A stretch of 64,000 nucleotides of DNA from Strix aluco (lineage: Eukaryota; Chordata; Aves; Strigiformes; Strigidae): positions 8,593,144 through 8,657,143 of the forward strand of contig NC_133946.1 in NCBI RefSeq assembly GCF_031877795.1. Direction: 5' to 3'. Below are positions 51,314 to 64,000 of this stretch, one piece after another. The first letter of the stretch is position 1, and each line of letters begins with the position of its first letter. Under the pieces are notes generated by a model that did no database searches, was not told the DNA's origin, and was given only the letters and a program-made list of their open reading frames with translations. The position numbers and the translations under genes were made by a program.

Positions 51314-53835
51314 GTAAGTTATGTTTTTATTTACACGCTCATGATAGTTATGTCTGGGAACACTTGTATGTCTTGCCAGATACTCTGGTACCCAGTAGCT
51401 ATTCTGTCTTTCCACCGATAGTTTGCAGACTTCTGCCAAGTTGTTTCTCTTTGTTATGAAAGAGATAAAAATAAAATGGGCTGGACCTTGATCAAGAAAT
51501 GATTTTTAGATAGAGCTTGGCAACAGAAACAGACCCTCAGCAACATTTTTCCATTGTACAGTCACTCTTTTTTCTTAACTGGGCAGTATGATAAATTGCT
51601 AATTTCAGGTCAGGCAGCTTAAAGTGCAGAACAAAAACAATGACACCATGGAAAGTAAAAAGGGTGTCCAGCGTATTGAGTTTAAATTTAAATCTGTGTC
51701 TCTCAGGAAGCAGACTTTAGCAACAAAGATGGAAACACACCTCAGAGGAATATAGCTGAAATCTAATGAACAGGGATAGCTTTCAAATTCACCAAGACAA
51801 GTGGGTTAAATCCTTTCTTCTGAAAAATGTATGAACAAAACCTGATTTTAATTCAGCTCTCTCCCTTTATATAGGAATAATTCTACTATGTCTGTTTAAC
51901 TAGTTCTTTTTTCTTTCAAGTTCACCAAGTCTCTGCTATTTTTAAGAGGTTAACGTGGCAGCAGTAAAAATTAATTGCCTCTTTATACGTATCTTGGTTT
52001 CATGGAATAAAAGATGTTAGAAATGGTCTCAGAATGGTAGGTCTTCTGGTCTATTCCCTGGCTATACAATTCTGTACCAATATTATGAAATATTTTGGAA
52101 ATGATTGTTTGGCATTTACCAGCATTTTCAGAAATACCGAAATAAGTTAGGTGCTTAGATCCCGTTGAATATAATAGGACTTAGGACTTGATATCTTCAG
52201 GTATCCAAATACCTATAAATGTTTAACTGGTAGTTTTTAACCCACTAAGTACCCAATATTGCAAAAATCTTTGTAAATATGATTATGGGCTCATTGGTCT
52301 CTCTTGAAACTGAGATTGGGCTGTTTAATCACGAACATGGTTTTAAAAGTTTGTCTTAAAATTTGCTGTGTCCTGTTCCTGAGGGAGATAGTGCTGTTTC
52401 AAAGATCTCATTGTCATGTCATTATTTGATGCACGAATGCTATTAATCTGTGTTCAGTATATTAAATTATTTATCCTCAGTGATTTTACTTTTTGAATGT
52501 TAGGAGATGTGATTACAACACTGCTTGTTTTAAAAGATATGGAAAGAACATAAATATGTAAATAATTAGGGATTTACTGAACCAAAGTATGTAAATTTAG
52601 TTAGAGACCTCTCCTATCAAATCCGATTAGTTATGATTTTTATTGCACTTCTCTGAACAATTTCCAGTAAGACAAGATTAGGTTGGTGGTGAAATGTGTA
52701 AAAAGTGAATACAAAATTCAAATGTTAATACATGAGAGCCCTGTGGTGGCTATTAAAACCCTGCTCTATGGTGTGAAGAAATGCCTTCTTCCTGCCTCTT
52801 CCTGCCTGGGTAAGGATCAAAAAGTCTTTGTCCTTTATTCTACACTTTATCCCGTGGCAAACTCATGTAATTTACTGTTCATACAGAGATTTTCTAGGTT
52901 TTTGGTTCTAACCAAATAACAGAGTTTTAGACAATTTCCCAGAGTTATGAGTTAGAGCGACCATCTGTGGGGCTAAAAGTGTCATTAACTTTCCATGGTT
53001 ATTTCCACCCATTGTCTTTGTTTTAGACTACCCATAAGGATTCCAGTTAGCAACGAAATGTATCGATGGGTTGGGTTTTTGTGTCAGGGGGACACTTGTC
53101 CATTAGGAAGAAAACAGAGGCTTTCAACTTCTTTACAAGTAGATCAGGGAAGGACTGTCAGTTAGGAACAACATTTGGTCACTAGCAATCTGGTACAGGC
53201 TGCTTCAGATCCATGACCCCAGCCTGGAAGATGGTGTTGCCTGATAAACCTGCTTCTTCAGGGAAGATAGTTTAGATTACAATGTAATTTTTTTCATTGA
53301 GCCATGAAATAGCAGTTGTGTAATTTGAAGCATACTTGGCTGTAGTTTTAATGGTCTTTTCCTACAGAATTCTCACCTGCACATAACTGAGCTTTTTTTA
53401 TTGAGTGCACATATCTGGTGTGGAATTAGGGTGTCATCAAGCATAGTATGGACCAAAACTAATATTTCACTATGGAGAGATTCTACCTCCTGGTTTATTA
53501 ATTGACTTTATAATTAACTGGGAAATTCAAAGTGGAAGAGAACTTTATTGTTTACATGTTTTACATTTGCACTTCCTATTAAAAAGTCATTTGTTTTTCT
53601 GCTTAAAGTTCAGACAAATACTTTTCATTCAGTACCTGGATTGCTGATCTCTCTCTTTCCTCAGGAGCTGGTGTGTCAATTGTGCATTTCAGCTTTATTA
53701 ACTCATTCTGCTTACCAATTAATCCTCCTGTATATTTCACTTGATTGTGCTGATCTTTACTTTTGTCCTAAAATGTTGGTCAATGTCCTGTGTTTATAGG
53801 AGCTGTATTCTACTGCTGTGACATCTGCATTTCAG

Positions 53836-53853
53836 GAACAGGATTTCCTGTTC
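53836..53853. repeat. 18-bp near-perfect palindrome
   Basis: GAACAGGA and TCCTGTTC flank a TT. The half-sites resemble steroid-receptor half-sites (AGAACA/TGTTCT), but the spacing is not the canonical three bases. Confidence 0.6.
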
Positions 53854-54920
53854 TTTCTGGTGTTTAATTTCCAAAGTGGGCTTGAAATAAGGGAAATACA
53901 ATTGTAATTTTTCTTCTATGACACCTACATGTCACAAGTGCTCTATGGAAATGGTATGAAGCCTTTCTCCCTGCTCAAAGGACTTTTCATAATTTTTTAA
54001 AAGTAATTTAGCAAGTGGAATCAAAAAATATTATGGAAAACATGAGGATGAAGTACTCTTAGCAATTATTTCCTTTGATCACTTCAGATGCACACACAGC
54101 TTCAACAGAAAGATTTTCTTGCAGCAATAATTATTATTACTCAGAAACTCTTGTGAACGTTGTGGAAATGGTTAGCAACTGAAGTAAGAAAAAGGTAGCG
54201 GGTTTTTTGAGCAACAGAAAAGATAGTCAAAAGAAAATGTAATCCTAATTTATAATTTTTTTTGTATGTGCCTGTCTTAGCTGTTTGACTAAATTAATAA
54301 ACTTTTTACACTCTTGGACTTTCAGAAGGTTCTGCCTGTGTTAAAGACCCTTGGTGAAAATGTGATTCCCTGTACCAAGGCTGAGGGAAGAATAGGTACT
54401 GTAGTTCACTATTATCACATCCTGCACACAGAAAAGAGAAAGAAAAGTTACAATTGAAGACTGACTGGTTTCTTTCAATTTGCAATTGGTCTGGTTTTCT
54501 TGAGGTCCCTCATGATAGACTGCCTTTCTTTCACGTTAAAATATCATGAAAGTGATGCTTTTTTGAATGATCAACTTCTTGAAGTGGCTGCTGTAATTTT
54601 GTAACAAGTGCTTTGAAATCTTTTCTGGCTGAGACTGGAAGAAATCAGACTTAAAAATTCAGAAGAAATGAAACTGAGATTTGATTCAGCCTTTTTGGTT
54701 TTGGAACCAAAATCAACTGCCCATGTTTTACTTTTCTCCCTTGTTCCAGCCATAACTTGTGGTAATTAGTCTCTGAACTGACTGATTTACTATGGTGCAC
54801 AGTGTTTGACCCTTAATGCCAGCATAAGATGGACAGTGCAAGGCTTGTGAATTTTCCAGTGTCTTCAGCCTTCTGTTGTTACAAGGCATCGAGTTCCTTT
54901 CCATTTTATTATTTTCTCTC

Positions 54921-54942
54921 TTTTTTTTTTTTTTTTTTTTTT
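54921..54942. repeat. T homopolymer, 22 nt
   Basis: An uninterrupted T run preceded by a CTCTC stretch. It creates a lysine-rich stretch in a spurious minus-strand open frame. Confidence 0.95.
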
Positions 54943-55854
54943 GATTCATGCTTGCTGTCTTTTGGCAAACAGATTTGCATTTCCTTCTCTTTTGTAGAAT
55001 TTGTGGCCACATAAATTATCAGCTATATAATAGGCAAGAGCAAGAAAGATTGTCCTTGACATACCCAGTGGAATTTAAAAAAAAATAGCAAACCATTTCC
55101 TATTACTTTGTTCTGTTGGCAATTGCTGTAGGAGCTTGCCAGAAGGAACAGTGTCTGTCTTCAGGTCAGGATGGTAAACTGCAGTGTCCTGCCATACTAA
55201 AGAAAATACAGCTTTTGTTTCCTGCAGAGTGAGGTAGAGCGGATGTGACTTCTGACAGCTAACCTTGTGAGCAGGGTTAACTGCAGAAGGGTAGGCGAGG
55301 TCTGTGTGGAAAGTGGGTGAGTACAGCAACCAAGGGAGAGCAACAGGATGAAGAGTAGCCCACTGTGTTCAAAAGAGTCTCTGTAGCTTGTAGTACTACT
55401 TCACAATTTAGAGATTCACAGTTTAAAGCTTTTGGTCTGGACTAGTTTTCTAATATTGTGTCACTGTGAATGGTGAGGAAGTGACAGAATCATTGTCAGA
55501 GGATCAGTAATAAATACAACAATTTATGAATTCCTTAAACATTTATTGTTGGATAATGTGAATCATTCTTTAGAAATGTTTCTTTTCTTCATTGTCTGTA
55601 GAGAATACCTACCTGGTGTGTGTGAGTTTTTGGCTAATGTATACAGTAGTTAAAACTTGGTCAGAGACGTTTCATTCTCCCCCTTTTTCCTACTCTGTGA
55701 AACATGGAGAACTGACATTTAGCCATGAGTAAAATGCTCTGTTAACTACACACAGCAACACCTTGCTCTGTTGTTACAATTTTTGGTGTAGCATTACAGG
55801 ACTTCAGATCATAGACATGGACAGGATTGCTTTGTGTTAACTGCCCTAAAAACA

Positions 55855-55920
55855 TAAATCAGAAAGATGGTCCCTGCTCTAAGGAGCTTCCAGCAAAGTC
55901 TGATAGGTGATGGATGGATG
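55855..55920 (+). repeat. ancient interspersed repeat remnant, family unsure
   Basis: AGAAAGATGGTCCCTGCTCT then AAGGAGCTTCCAG and TGATAGGTGATGG matches a phrase commonly found in old amniote interspersed repeats (GTCCCTGCCC, AAGGAGCTTACA). I cannot assign the family by eye. Confidence 0.45.
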
Positions 55921-58412
55921 CAGCCTGGCCAGCAGATGACTACAAGATGTTGCAGAACCAAGGAATAATTTCTTGTAAGATGAATTTATGAAATTTCCAC
56001 CTATTTTCTGTCTGCTGGGGATCTCACAGCTAGCTGCCTGTTGGTTTTGGATTTGGACATTTGAAGGCTTTGTGAGTCCAGGGATTATTTTACAGTCTGT
56101 ATAATTTTGTTGCAGGGCCAATGACACTCCTTTGGAATGTCTCTCAGGTTGCTCATGAGGGATTTCTACTGGTTGACTTTAATCTGAAAGTCCTGTCCTG
56201 CTTCTACAAGGCAATGGCTTGTTTATCCTTGAGTACAAGGTAGCTTTTAAATCTGTTTTAGGGTAAGTAATGCTTTCAGGAGCTAGGAAGAAATTTTTTT
56301 CCCCATCTATCATAAAATTAATTTTATCTTTATGGAGAATTCTTTTGAACAAGGTTGTTAAAATAGAGTTATGTGAGGTGTCTCATGGCCACTACTTTCC
56401 TTATATTACACTTGAACCTTGGGGATTATCTGGGAACCCTATTTCACCAAAAATTCTCATGCTCAGTAAATTTTCCTGAAGTGTAGATTTGTAAAACACA
56501 TCAAACCAAAACAGATAATCTGTATGACTGTTACAACTGGAAGTTAAGAATAATTAATATTGATATCAAATATTGCACATTATATATCATTACTTTAATA
56601 TTTCTCGACTAATATTATAAAAATATTGACCTGTAGATGGTTTTGGTTTAAAGAAAAGGCTTACCATCTGTGACCTGGATCAGTTTGTTTTACTTTGGAC
56701 CAAAGCATATCAGCTGATGTTTGATTGTATATTGCAAACACAAGCGGTTCCAAACTTGAGAGTTAGACCTTCAGAAAGGATGAAACTTGCTTAGAAATAC
56801 CAAGATTATATTGTGAATCAGTTAAAGTTTTCAGGGTTTGAACTATTTTCAAGCTTTGAAACTTGTGAGGGGTAGTTATTGTATGACAAAAGACTACCAT
56901 CAGAAAATACCAGTAACCTGCAACAAAGCTGTGGAAGTTGATACCAGTTATAGTTCTGAATGACTCCTGTAGAAGAAGGATCCCTGCAAGGGGACACTGG
57001 GATGACAAGGCTCACAGGAGTGACTGCATGGGAAAGGGTCACAAAGTTGTGCTGTAACCGCCAGCTCTGCAAACTCTGTCCAGCTGGAGGGATGGGAAAA
57101 GCAACTGAATCTGACTGATTCTGCTTTCTGCTTAGCTGGAACATTGACAGACCTTAGGGACAACAGGATCATGCCACATACACAAGGAAAGAACAAAGTA
57201 AAATAAGTTTACTTTAATGCTTGAATAATAATAGTGGTAAACTATGGTGGGTTAAAGCAAGAGGGAGTGGGGAGAGGAGACAGCAATCTTCTCTCCTGCC
57301 TTCTGTGCTTCCCTGTTTTATTGGCTAGTGAACTCCAGGCACTTTGTTTCAGTCTTCTTTAATCACTGCTAATGAGGAAATTGCTCTCTGTTCTTCCACT
57401 GCTTCCACTGCGTTTACACTCAGGATACAGAGTATCCAGCTAATATTCCATGGTCAATTGTCTGTGTGGTGTTAAGAAAAAATTTGAACTTGTTGGGTTA
57501 CATTTCTTCTCTCTATAGGTAGATCTGACCTGGGGAGTGACTGACTGTGTCAAAAAGTGTAGTCTTAAGGCTGCTCTTTTCAGTCCTAGAAACCGAGCAG
57601 CAGCGAACTCCAGACCCCTAGGTCCTTTTCTGGGTGCCTGACAATGCAGACTGAGAGATGCCTAAAATGAATGGTGTAACTTTCTGTGTGGTCTGTTTTG
57701 GAAGGTTAATGTTATTTTTATACACCAACCATCCCTAGAGAAAAGCCATTTTTTGTATAGGGTTGGCTCATGGCTTCCCAGCGGTACAGATAAAGCTGAA
57801 GAGTCAGCAGTACCTCACTTGCTGTTAGTGGGGTAAGGGAAAGGGAGGGACAGTGACTGGTGGGATGAAGCAGCCTCCCACCAGTGGCTGCTGTTCGGTG
57901 CACACTCCTCCCCTCCTGAGGCAGTAACAGCCAGTTTGGTGTGCTGGGGCTGTGCTGTCATAGACTCATTGCCATTTTGGTATTTCCTACCCTGGATTTG
58001 GAATTTCAGTCCAAAAAACTGAGTACTTTTATTAAAATATTGTGCTGCTTTCTGTTAGTTGATGGAGTGTTTGAAATTTTTAAATGTTAGGAGGTTTCTA
58101 CTGGGTGTTTTAAAGAAAATTAGTACTTGAATAATAGGTTTTACAAAGTTCTACTACCAGCTTTAGAAATAATGAAGTTACTACCTAGGCTGCCTTTCTC
58201 TTGACGTGCAGCTGCCAGTCAGTGAGTATTTGTGAAGGTCTCTTTTGTATGCCTGTTGTTACAACTTGATATGTGTGACATAAACCCGGGAAAACAAGAT
58301 TCTTATTGCAGGTATCCATTTTGATAATGCAGACCAAATGACCAAATTTTTAAAGAGAGCAAAGAAACAAGCAAGTAGTTTTCATTTTCCCTTTTTTCTT
58401 CTATCCTTACAG

Positions 58413-58525
58413 ATACCCAGGAGGTTAAACACAACTGCCATAAAACACGCAGAACTTTAGCAATATGGACAATGGCAGTACAAATTATTGGAATGAATAC
58501 AATGAAGGCCTTCATCTTCATATAA
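58413..58525 (+). CDS. weak candidate terminal coding exon
   Basis: A very pyrimidine-rich acceptor (CCTTTTTTCTTCTATCCTTACAG) is followed by a frame open in phase 1 for 36 codons up to a TAA at 58523. Phase 1 entry is what the 51242 candidate would hand over (junction codon TAT). The tail has Lys/Arg/His residues and then a hydrophobic stretch (LAIWTMAVQIIGMNTMKAFI). I see no clear donor and no convincing nearby polyadenylation signal, so both the exon and the link are speculative. Confidence 0.13.
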
Positions 58526-59393
58526 GAATTAAAAGATATTTCCAAATTTATTGAATACATTCTTTGCTACAGCAAAGTTTGCTGAACTGCTGCCCAATTA
58601 TGCTGGCAGGTTTTTTCCTGTGTTCTGAACACATTTTTGAAATGCCGATTCACTTCAGGTAGGCCGTTCAGCACTCATCAAGTGAGAATGATTTTCAGAT
58701 ACATCATTCAGTGGCCACTGAGGGGAATTTAGGTCAGAGTCACACTGATGATGCAGTGGTTTGTAGCCTCTTATCAGCCTACAGGACCTTATGGTAAATT
58801 CAGGTAAGAGAATTATTTTAAGATAATTCTCTGCACAGATTTTTTTTTTTCACCAAATACTTTTTTCGATCACCCTTATGGTTAAAAGAGCTTAAGATTT
58901 CTCTATTTCAGTTCAGAAATGAGAAGAAAGATTTAGAGGTTTGCATGAGTGTGTTGGCTCTGAATTTAAACATGAGCTGGACTTTAAGCAGGGCACCAGT
59001 CTCGATGATATCAGTAGGGTTACTCATGTGCCTGTATTTAAGCAGGGCTCAGATGCTGCAGTGAATCTGAACACTGGGCCCAAGATGTTACATATTAGAA
59101 AAGAAATAGGAATTTCCTGGCTGAGGTATGGCAAATTCAAGCTAAAATCCTGCCATGTTCCTTTTTAATAACCCATGCAATTACAGATTCTTAATCCATT
59201 ATATATTTATTATGTTTCGCTGGTGATGTTTTATTCATATGAAATCCAAGGCTGAATTCCTAAAGAAATAAAATTCTGCTTCCATTGCCTGTGGCTGTTA
59301 ATTTAGACTCTGCTATCTGTGGGTGTTTTGGTACTAAAAGTATGGCATCACTGTGGGTCTACAGTGGCTCCCCTGTGCTGGATCAAGTCTCTC

Positions 59394-59411
59394 TTTTTTT
59401 TTTTTTTTTTT
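59394..59411. repeat. T homopolymer, 18 nt
   Basis: An uninterrupted T run within a pyrimidine-rich stretch that continues with CTTTTACA. The pyrimidines resemble a splice acceptor tract, but no AG-bounded open exon follows. Confidence 0.95.
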
Positions 59412-60054
59412 CTTTTACAATGGGTGAGATGTGTTTAATTTATTGTAGGAAACTCTTAAAGATGCAAGATCCTTTTTAGAGGCTTCTACAATAGCCGTGA
59501 AGCACTTATTTAATCCCATTGAATGGAGGCTAGATTTACTAGCTGGGCTAGACATGATTTTTGTTCAGGAGTCATCTTGGAGTACATCGAAGTTTAAAGA
59601 TCTTTGCAGAAAACCCAAGGAGAAACAAAAGGAGTAAATTTTAAAAGGAACTTTGTCAAGGAGTTTTAGATGTTAAACAGATAGAAAAACCATGGTGGCT
59701 TGACTGAAACGAGTGTTGGGTTAGCAGAATCGTTACTGATCCGGTGAGACATGCTAATGAGGCACTTTAAATGCAAGTTTGATGGAAAAAGGGGCAATTT
59801 CATACCAAAGTGCAGCAAGGTTACTGAATCAAAGAAGGTACACTTCAGTTCTGCAAAAGGGGACAATGCTCCATTGTCAGATCCTTTTTCTTTTGACTTT
59901 AAACATGTTTTAACTACACTATTTACTAAATTGTACAATGTGGCTTGCCCACTGATTGAGAATTTATGACCAGAAACAAACCTGTTAGGGAATAAAGAAA
60001 AACTGAGTGTGATCCATACTGTAGCTGCATAAAATAGTTTGAATGAACTTAACC

Positions 60055-60145
60055 TGAGCACGGTGGGGGGTGCACAATATGGTTTTCAAGCCCAGGGGCC
60101 TAGGATCCGAGTTCAAATAGAATTTTGTCTTTCAATAACAATTTA
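60055..60145 (+). repeat. possible tRNA-derived SINE head
   Basis: An A-box-like GAGCACGGTGGGG is followed about 50 bp later by a B-box-like CCGAGTTCAAATAG and then TTTTGTCTTTC. The spacing suits an RNA polymerase III-type SINE head such as MIR. No cloverleaf is possible and the core is not clear downstream. Confidence 0.35.
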
Positions 60146-61507
60146 AAAAAAAGGGAGAGTGTTTGGAGACATCTGTGGCCTCTCAACCTGCGTTAATATA
60201 GATGTCTCAGTTTTGTCTTAAAAAGCCTACTTCAGAATCATGCCTTGTCAACCTATCCAGCATGTGAAATTCCTCAGATTGCATCATGCCTGAAAATCAC
60301 AAACATCTTGTTTTACTTTCAGTCATTACAGCTCTTTTGGTAAAAATAAAGACTAACAACATCAATACTTGCTCTTGCTGCCATGAAAAATCATCACACA
60401 AGTCTTTCACTTCCATGAAGGAGAATTCAAGCTCCTTTATGAGATTTATTGACCGGCTTTTGGGCATGATTACTCCACACAAATACAATGAAATGGTTTA
60501 ATTTTGCCCTGCTATTTGTTAAAAGAATGAACAAAATTCAGTTTCAGCCACGAACAGACTTTTTCCTCATCTAGTTTAGTAGAATTGCACTGGATAAATT
60601 ATAAAACATGCTACTCTGTCTTGGCATAACAGAGCCCCAGCTCTGACAGTTATAAGAAATTTCAGTTATGGGCTTTTTTTTTTTTATTTTTTCAAAACTG
60701 GAACCTGCCTGTGGCAAGATATTTATTATTTCACATCTTGTGAAAGGTTGCTCAGCTGGGTTCTGAATTTAACCTCCAACTTCCATGGGTTCCCACAGGC
60801 ACTACTAGTTGGAGTCAGAAACCACAGAACCAGCATAAAAGCAAAAAGGTCTCTGGAATGGAGAATCTTAACAGTTCCTTTCTCTGACCTCAAAATGGAA
60901 TTTATATGAGGTTTCAAAAATTGCTTTAATTGTTGTCCACATTTCTCTATGCTTTATTGCTAAGCTTTCAGTTCATATCTAGGTCTAAAAAAGACTATCT
61001 CAATTTAAAGGTTCTCTTCATACATCTCAGAATGAAAAATACCTGTTTTCTCACTGAGGAATCTTATACTTCAAGGCCTTTCTGCAAGATTTTAGTACAG
61101 CACCTATATTACATTGGAAAGTTTTATTTGTCAATTGCAATGAAAAAGGTCCATAATAAAAGTTATTAGATTCAGTGTCAGCTGGCACAGATCAACTGTA
61201 GATCTACAAACTTCTATGATGCTGCAAACCTGGCTCTTGTTTTGACCCTGCCTCACAAACTTGAGTTGGATTTTCACAGTGTATTTTTATTTGGGATTGG
61301 TAATGATGTATCCTTAATATGTATTTCAAGATTGCATCTAAATGTAGATTTGTTCAGTAAGAGTTTATCATCGCACAATTTTTACACTATTTAAGTACAT
61401 CACAGGCTATGTATAAGGTATGACCACAATGAAAATTTTCAGGTCTTATGTATATACTTTTTTACCATGGAGAATGCAGACGTCTAGGTAATAATAATAA
61501 AAACTGA

Positions 61508-61520
61508 AAACTAGGTGGCA
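61508..61520 (+). promoter_or_regulatory. weak CTCF-core-like site
   Basis: AAACTAGGTGGCA agrees with the CTCF core (CCASYAGRKGGCA) at all but the first two positions. One such match per tens of kilobases is expected by chance. Confidence 0.15.
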
Positions 61521-64000
61521 GTAATACCCAGGCATACAGCCCTCCTATGAGCGATGCTGGGATGAGTCATAGTTTTCTGAGGAATTCTGAGGGTGCTGCA
61601 GTCCCATCCTGAATGGCTCAGCTATTAACAAACAGAAAAAGTACAGGGCCAAGTGTTCATATGGGTTCATTCACTTCAAAACACAGTGTTAGTTACAGCA
61701 AATCCTCTTCTGAAAAGGAATAACAAGGAGAACTAATTAATATAACTATGCTTGTTTAAATATATATGTTAAAAACAATTTCCTTCCTACTTGCACTGAG
61801 TGACAGAAGAGGAGGAGCTGTAATTTCTTCTGAAAGTCTCGTTTCTTGTGGTTGTGGCCAGGGCCCAGCAAGTATTCTCAAGTCCATAGCAGATTGGTTA
61901 TATATGGTCTATGGGACAGGTATTCCACTCATGTCAGAGTAAAAGTAACATGACTAAAATCAGTGGAATCACTCTGTAGAAGGACTATTATTGGCTCTGA
62001 TCCGAGGAGTTCATGATGAACATCCTCATTTATTTAGAGGCATGGGCTGAAGCTACAGTCCTAGAAGAATTAGACGACTGTAAGATTTATTGGCTGACTT
62101 CATTGTTTAAATGCAATATGCTCGCCTTAGATTCATACAGTTTAGTTGCATGTGCAAAGGAGAATGCAATGTCCTTTTCTGGTTAGCTGAGCTGCTTGTG
62201 TGGCAGAACTGTACAAAAAAGTTTGGGGAGTTCTGTCTCTTGGATGTGGTTCTCTCTCTGGCAGTACTGGAAATATATAGTATTTGCTTTATTCCCATAA
62301 ATTTTTTTGTTTGAAACTGGGTCACCTAAATATTCTCAGAACTGTCTGAGCTGCCACAAACTCATCTTACTTCAGCAGATATTGCAGATATTTGTTCTGT
62401 ATTGAATTTGATTTTATGTAGCTCTGTCTATGGAAAAGGTCTTTTGGTATCTGCTCCTTTTCCAACAAATAGTTCTGTACGTTGCGTGAGCTTGCTCTAC
62501 TTAAACTCAGAATAAGTCCATGGCATTCCTGCCCATAATATAATATAAGTCGATATATTTCTTCTTGTTTTTCAATGAAAAATATTAAATATAACTTCTT
62601 CTTCTGTGCCAGTTTGTGGGTCTAACTAGAATATAACAATGAACTCAATGTCAAAACTTGTTTTATTTTGGGGGGGGACACACACGACATATTTCACAAG
62701 CCCATTTCTATTATTACTTCTGCCCTTCTGAAACACGTCCAGGTAGAATATGATGAGGTTGCAACTATCAGTTATTGAAAAAAAGGATTTCTTTCACAAG
62801 TTTTCCAGAGTATTCACAAAATACCTTTGTCCAAACAGCAATAATAGAAAGGCAATTCATCTTATTTGTAAGATTACTTGATAGGTGGTGCGTACCAGTC
62901 ACTGGTTGACTTGCTAACTAATAGATAACAATTAATATTGAGGGGTTTTTCCTTAAAACAAATAGTTCATTTTACTTTCTAAACAACTCTTGTTTTCCAA
63001 AGCCTTCATTTTCATTTTCTTGACCCATTATTTGCATAATAGTGAAGCCTATCAAGCCAGGTTTTCTAGCGCTTTATGAAAAGTGTGATAAGATTATTTT
63101 ATTTGCAAAGTTTTTGCATATGGTCAGGTGTTCGTTATAATAGGAAACAAATGGTAAGGCTTTTGTACCTGTGCCAAACTGACTCTAACCTCTTCCAAAG
63201 TGGATCTCCTGCAGGGATGGCAGGAGGTTTGGCCTAATCCTAAGGACATGGGGAATAGAATGTGCTTTGGGGTAACTCACTGATTCTGGGGATCATGTAA
63301 GTAACCATAGCCGGGGCCTGTCTGGAATATAGGCTCTGCTAAGAGATTATCCCCCCTCTGATAGGTGCGTACCTGTGAACTTTTGTCTATATATATTTCA
63401 TAGGCTTAGAGTGTTCTTGATGACAGACTACAGGCTTGCTCTTCCTATCCTGGAGGCTTAGAGGAAAAGCTTTTCCGTGCCGCTGGTAGCACGGGGTCAA
63501 ACCTAATGCATACATTTGTGGACTTTTGCCCCAGCATGATTGCTGTCTTCTTTTGATGAACAGAGCTAAGGGCCCATTGGATATGTTCCAGTGTTTTAAA
63601 CTTTAAAAACAAAAAAAGTATTTCTATAGAATTATATTGTTGAGAGTTCCTGTTGCTTATAAGAACGCAATTCAAAACAAACAAACCAAGCTGTGGTACA
63701 TATAGTTATCAGCAATACAGAAAAGATCTTAGCAATTACTTTTATAACATCAGAGGTCTGCTGAGGGCAATTAACATGTATTGCCTTAAGACTGTAGCAC
63801 ATTTTACACTTTACAATCACATCATAAATAGTAGGATATCTGTGATCTCTTTCATGTCTGTGACTCTGCTTTTGCTTTTACTTAAGAGTGTTAACCAGAT
63901 GACACTTTTGTCCCTTAATTTGTTCTAACAGCCTCTCGAATGCCAAAGCTCCTGTTGATGGAAACCTTGTCTAAGGAAGGAAAAAATGAGCAAATATAAT

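Larger units (their letters stand above)
51314..58412. other. long non-coding stretch
   Basis: AT-rich sequence with the palindrome at 53.84 kb, the T22 run and the ancient repeat near 55.9 kb. Short open frames lack splice context. Confidence 0.5.
58526..64000. other. non-coding stretch to the window end
   Basis: Holds the T18 run, the tRNA-like SINE head and a G8 run at 62670-62677. A strong acceptor-like TTAATTTGTTCTAACAG ends at 63930; the phase 1 frame after it is open for about 20 codons with no donor before the window ends. Confidence 0.5.

Noticed and set aside
1..64000. CRISPR arrays, bacterial operons, phage or retroviral genes, rRNA or tRNA genes
   Set aside because: No regularly spaced repeats, no tightly packed ORFs, no reverse transcriptase or envelope-like frames and no foldable RNA gene were seen on either strand.

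Overview
The window looks like about 64 kb of amniote nuclear DNA, most likely from a bird or another sauropsid. It is AT-leaning and CpG-poor, with no operon-like gene packing, no ORF longer than 157 codons, and many mononucleotide runs and TG/TA microsatellites. Recognisable interspersed repeats are old and decayed: scattered CORE-SINE (MIR-type) remnants. I saw no primate or rodent SINEs, no L1, no obvious CR1 3' ends, no LTR pairs and no retroviral genes. The organism call is inference from this repeat picture, not proof.

Most of the window reads as intron or intergenic DNA. The best coding evidence is two short plus-strand candidate exons, 38984-39079 (96 bp) and 51242-51313 (72 bp). Each has a good acceptor and a strong donor, each is open in only one or two frames, and both have intron phase 1 at each end, so they join in frame. 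I do not recognise the protein. Weaker exon-like segments are given with low confidence at 921-952, 17441-17518, 27648-27799, 45437-45672 and 58413-58525; such decoys are expected by chance in 64 kb of vertebrate DNA.

Layout. 1-10 kb: AT-rich DNA with a small CpG cluster (about 1.9-2.1 kb), a 25-nt A run, and a pure pyrimidine tract with G-quadruplex potential at 4.1 kb. 10-20 kb: MIR-like remnants and a purine-skewed block (11.0-11.7 kb) that creates the longest spurious ORF. 20-30 kb: AT-rich blocks and a GC/CpG-richer patch at 22.6-23.1 kb. 30-41 kb: the clearest MIR copies (34.0, 35.1, 38.5 and 40.1 kb) and the first main candidate exon. 41-52 kb: more MIR remnants, a composite TA/TG microsatellite at 49.8 kb, a C-run tract at 50.7 kb and the second main candidate exon. 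52-64 kb: AT-rich sequence with homopolymers, an ancient repeat remnant near 55.9 kb and a tRNA-like SINE head near 60.1 kb.

I found no complete gene, functional RNA gene, CRISPR array, intact mobile element or coherent undescribed system. The observations most worth checking are the phase-matched exon pair, the strong quadruplex-forming tracts and the unusual richness of MIR-type remnants.
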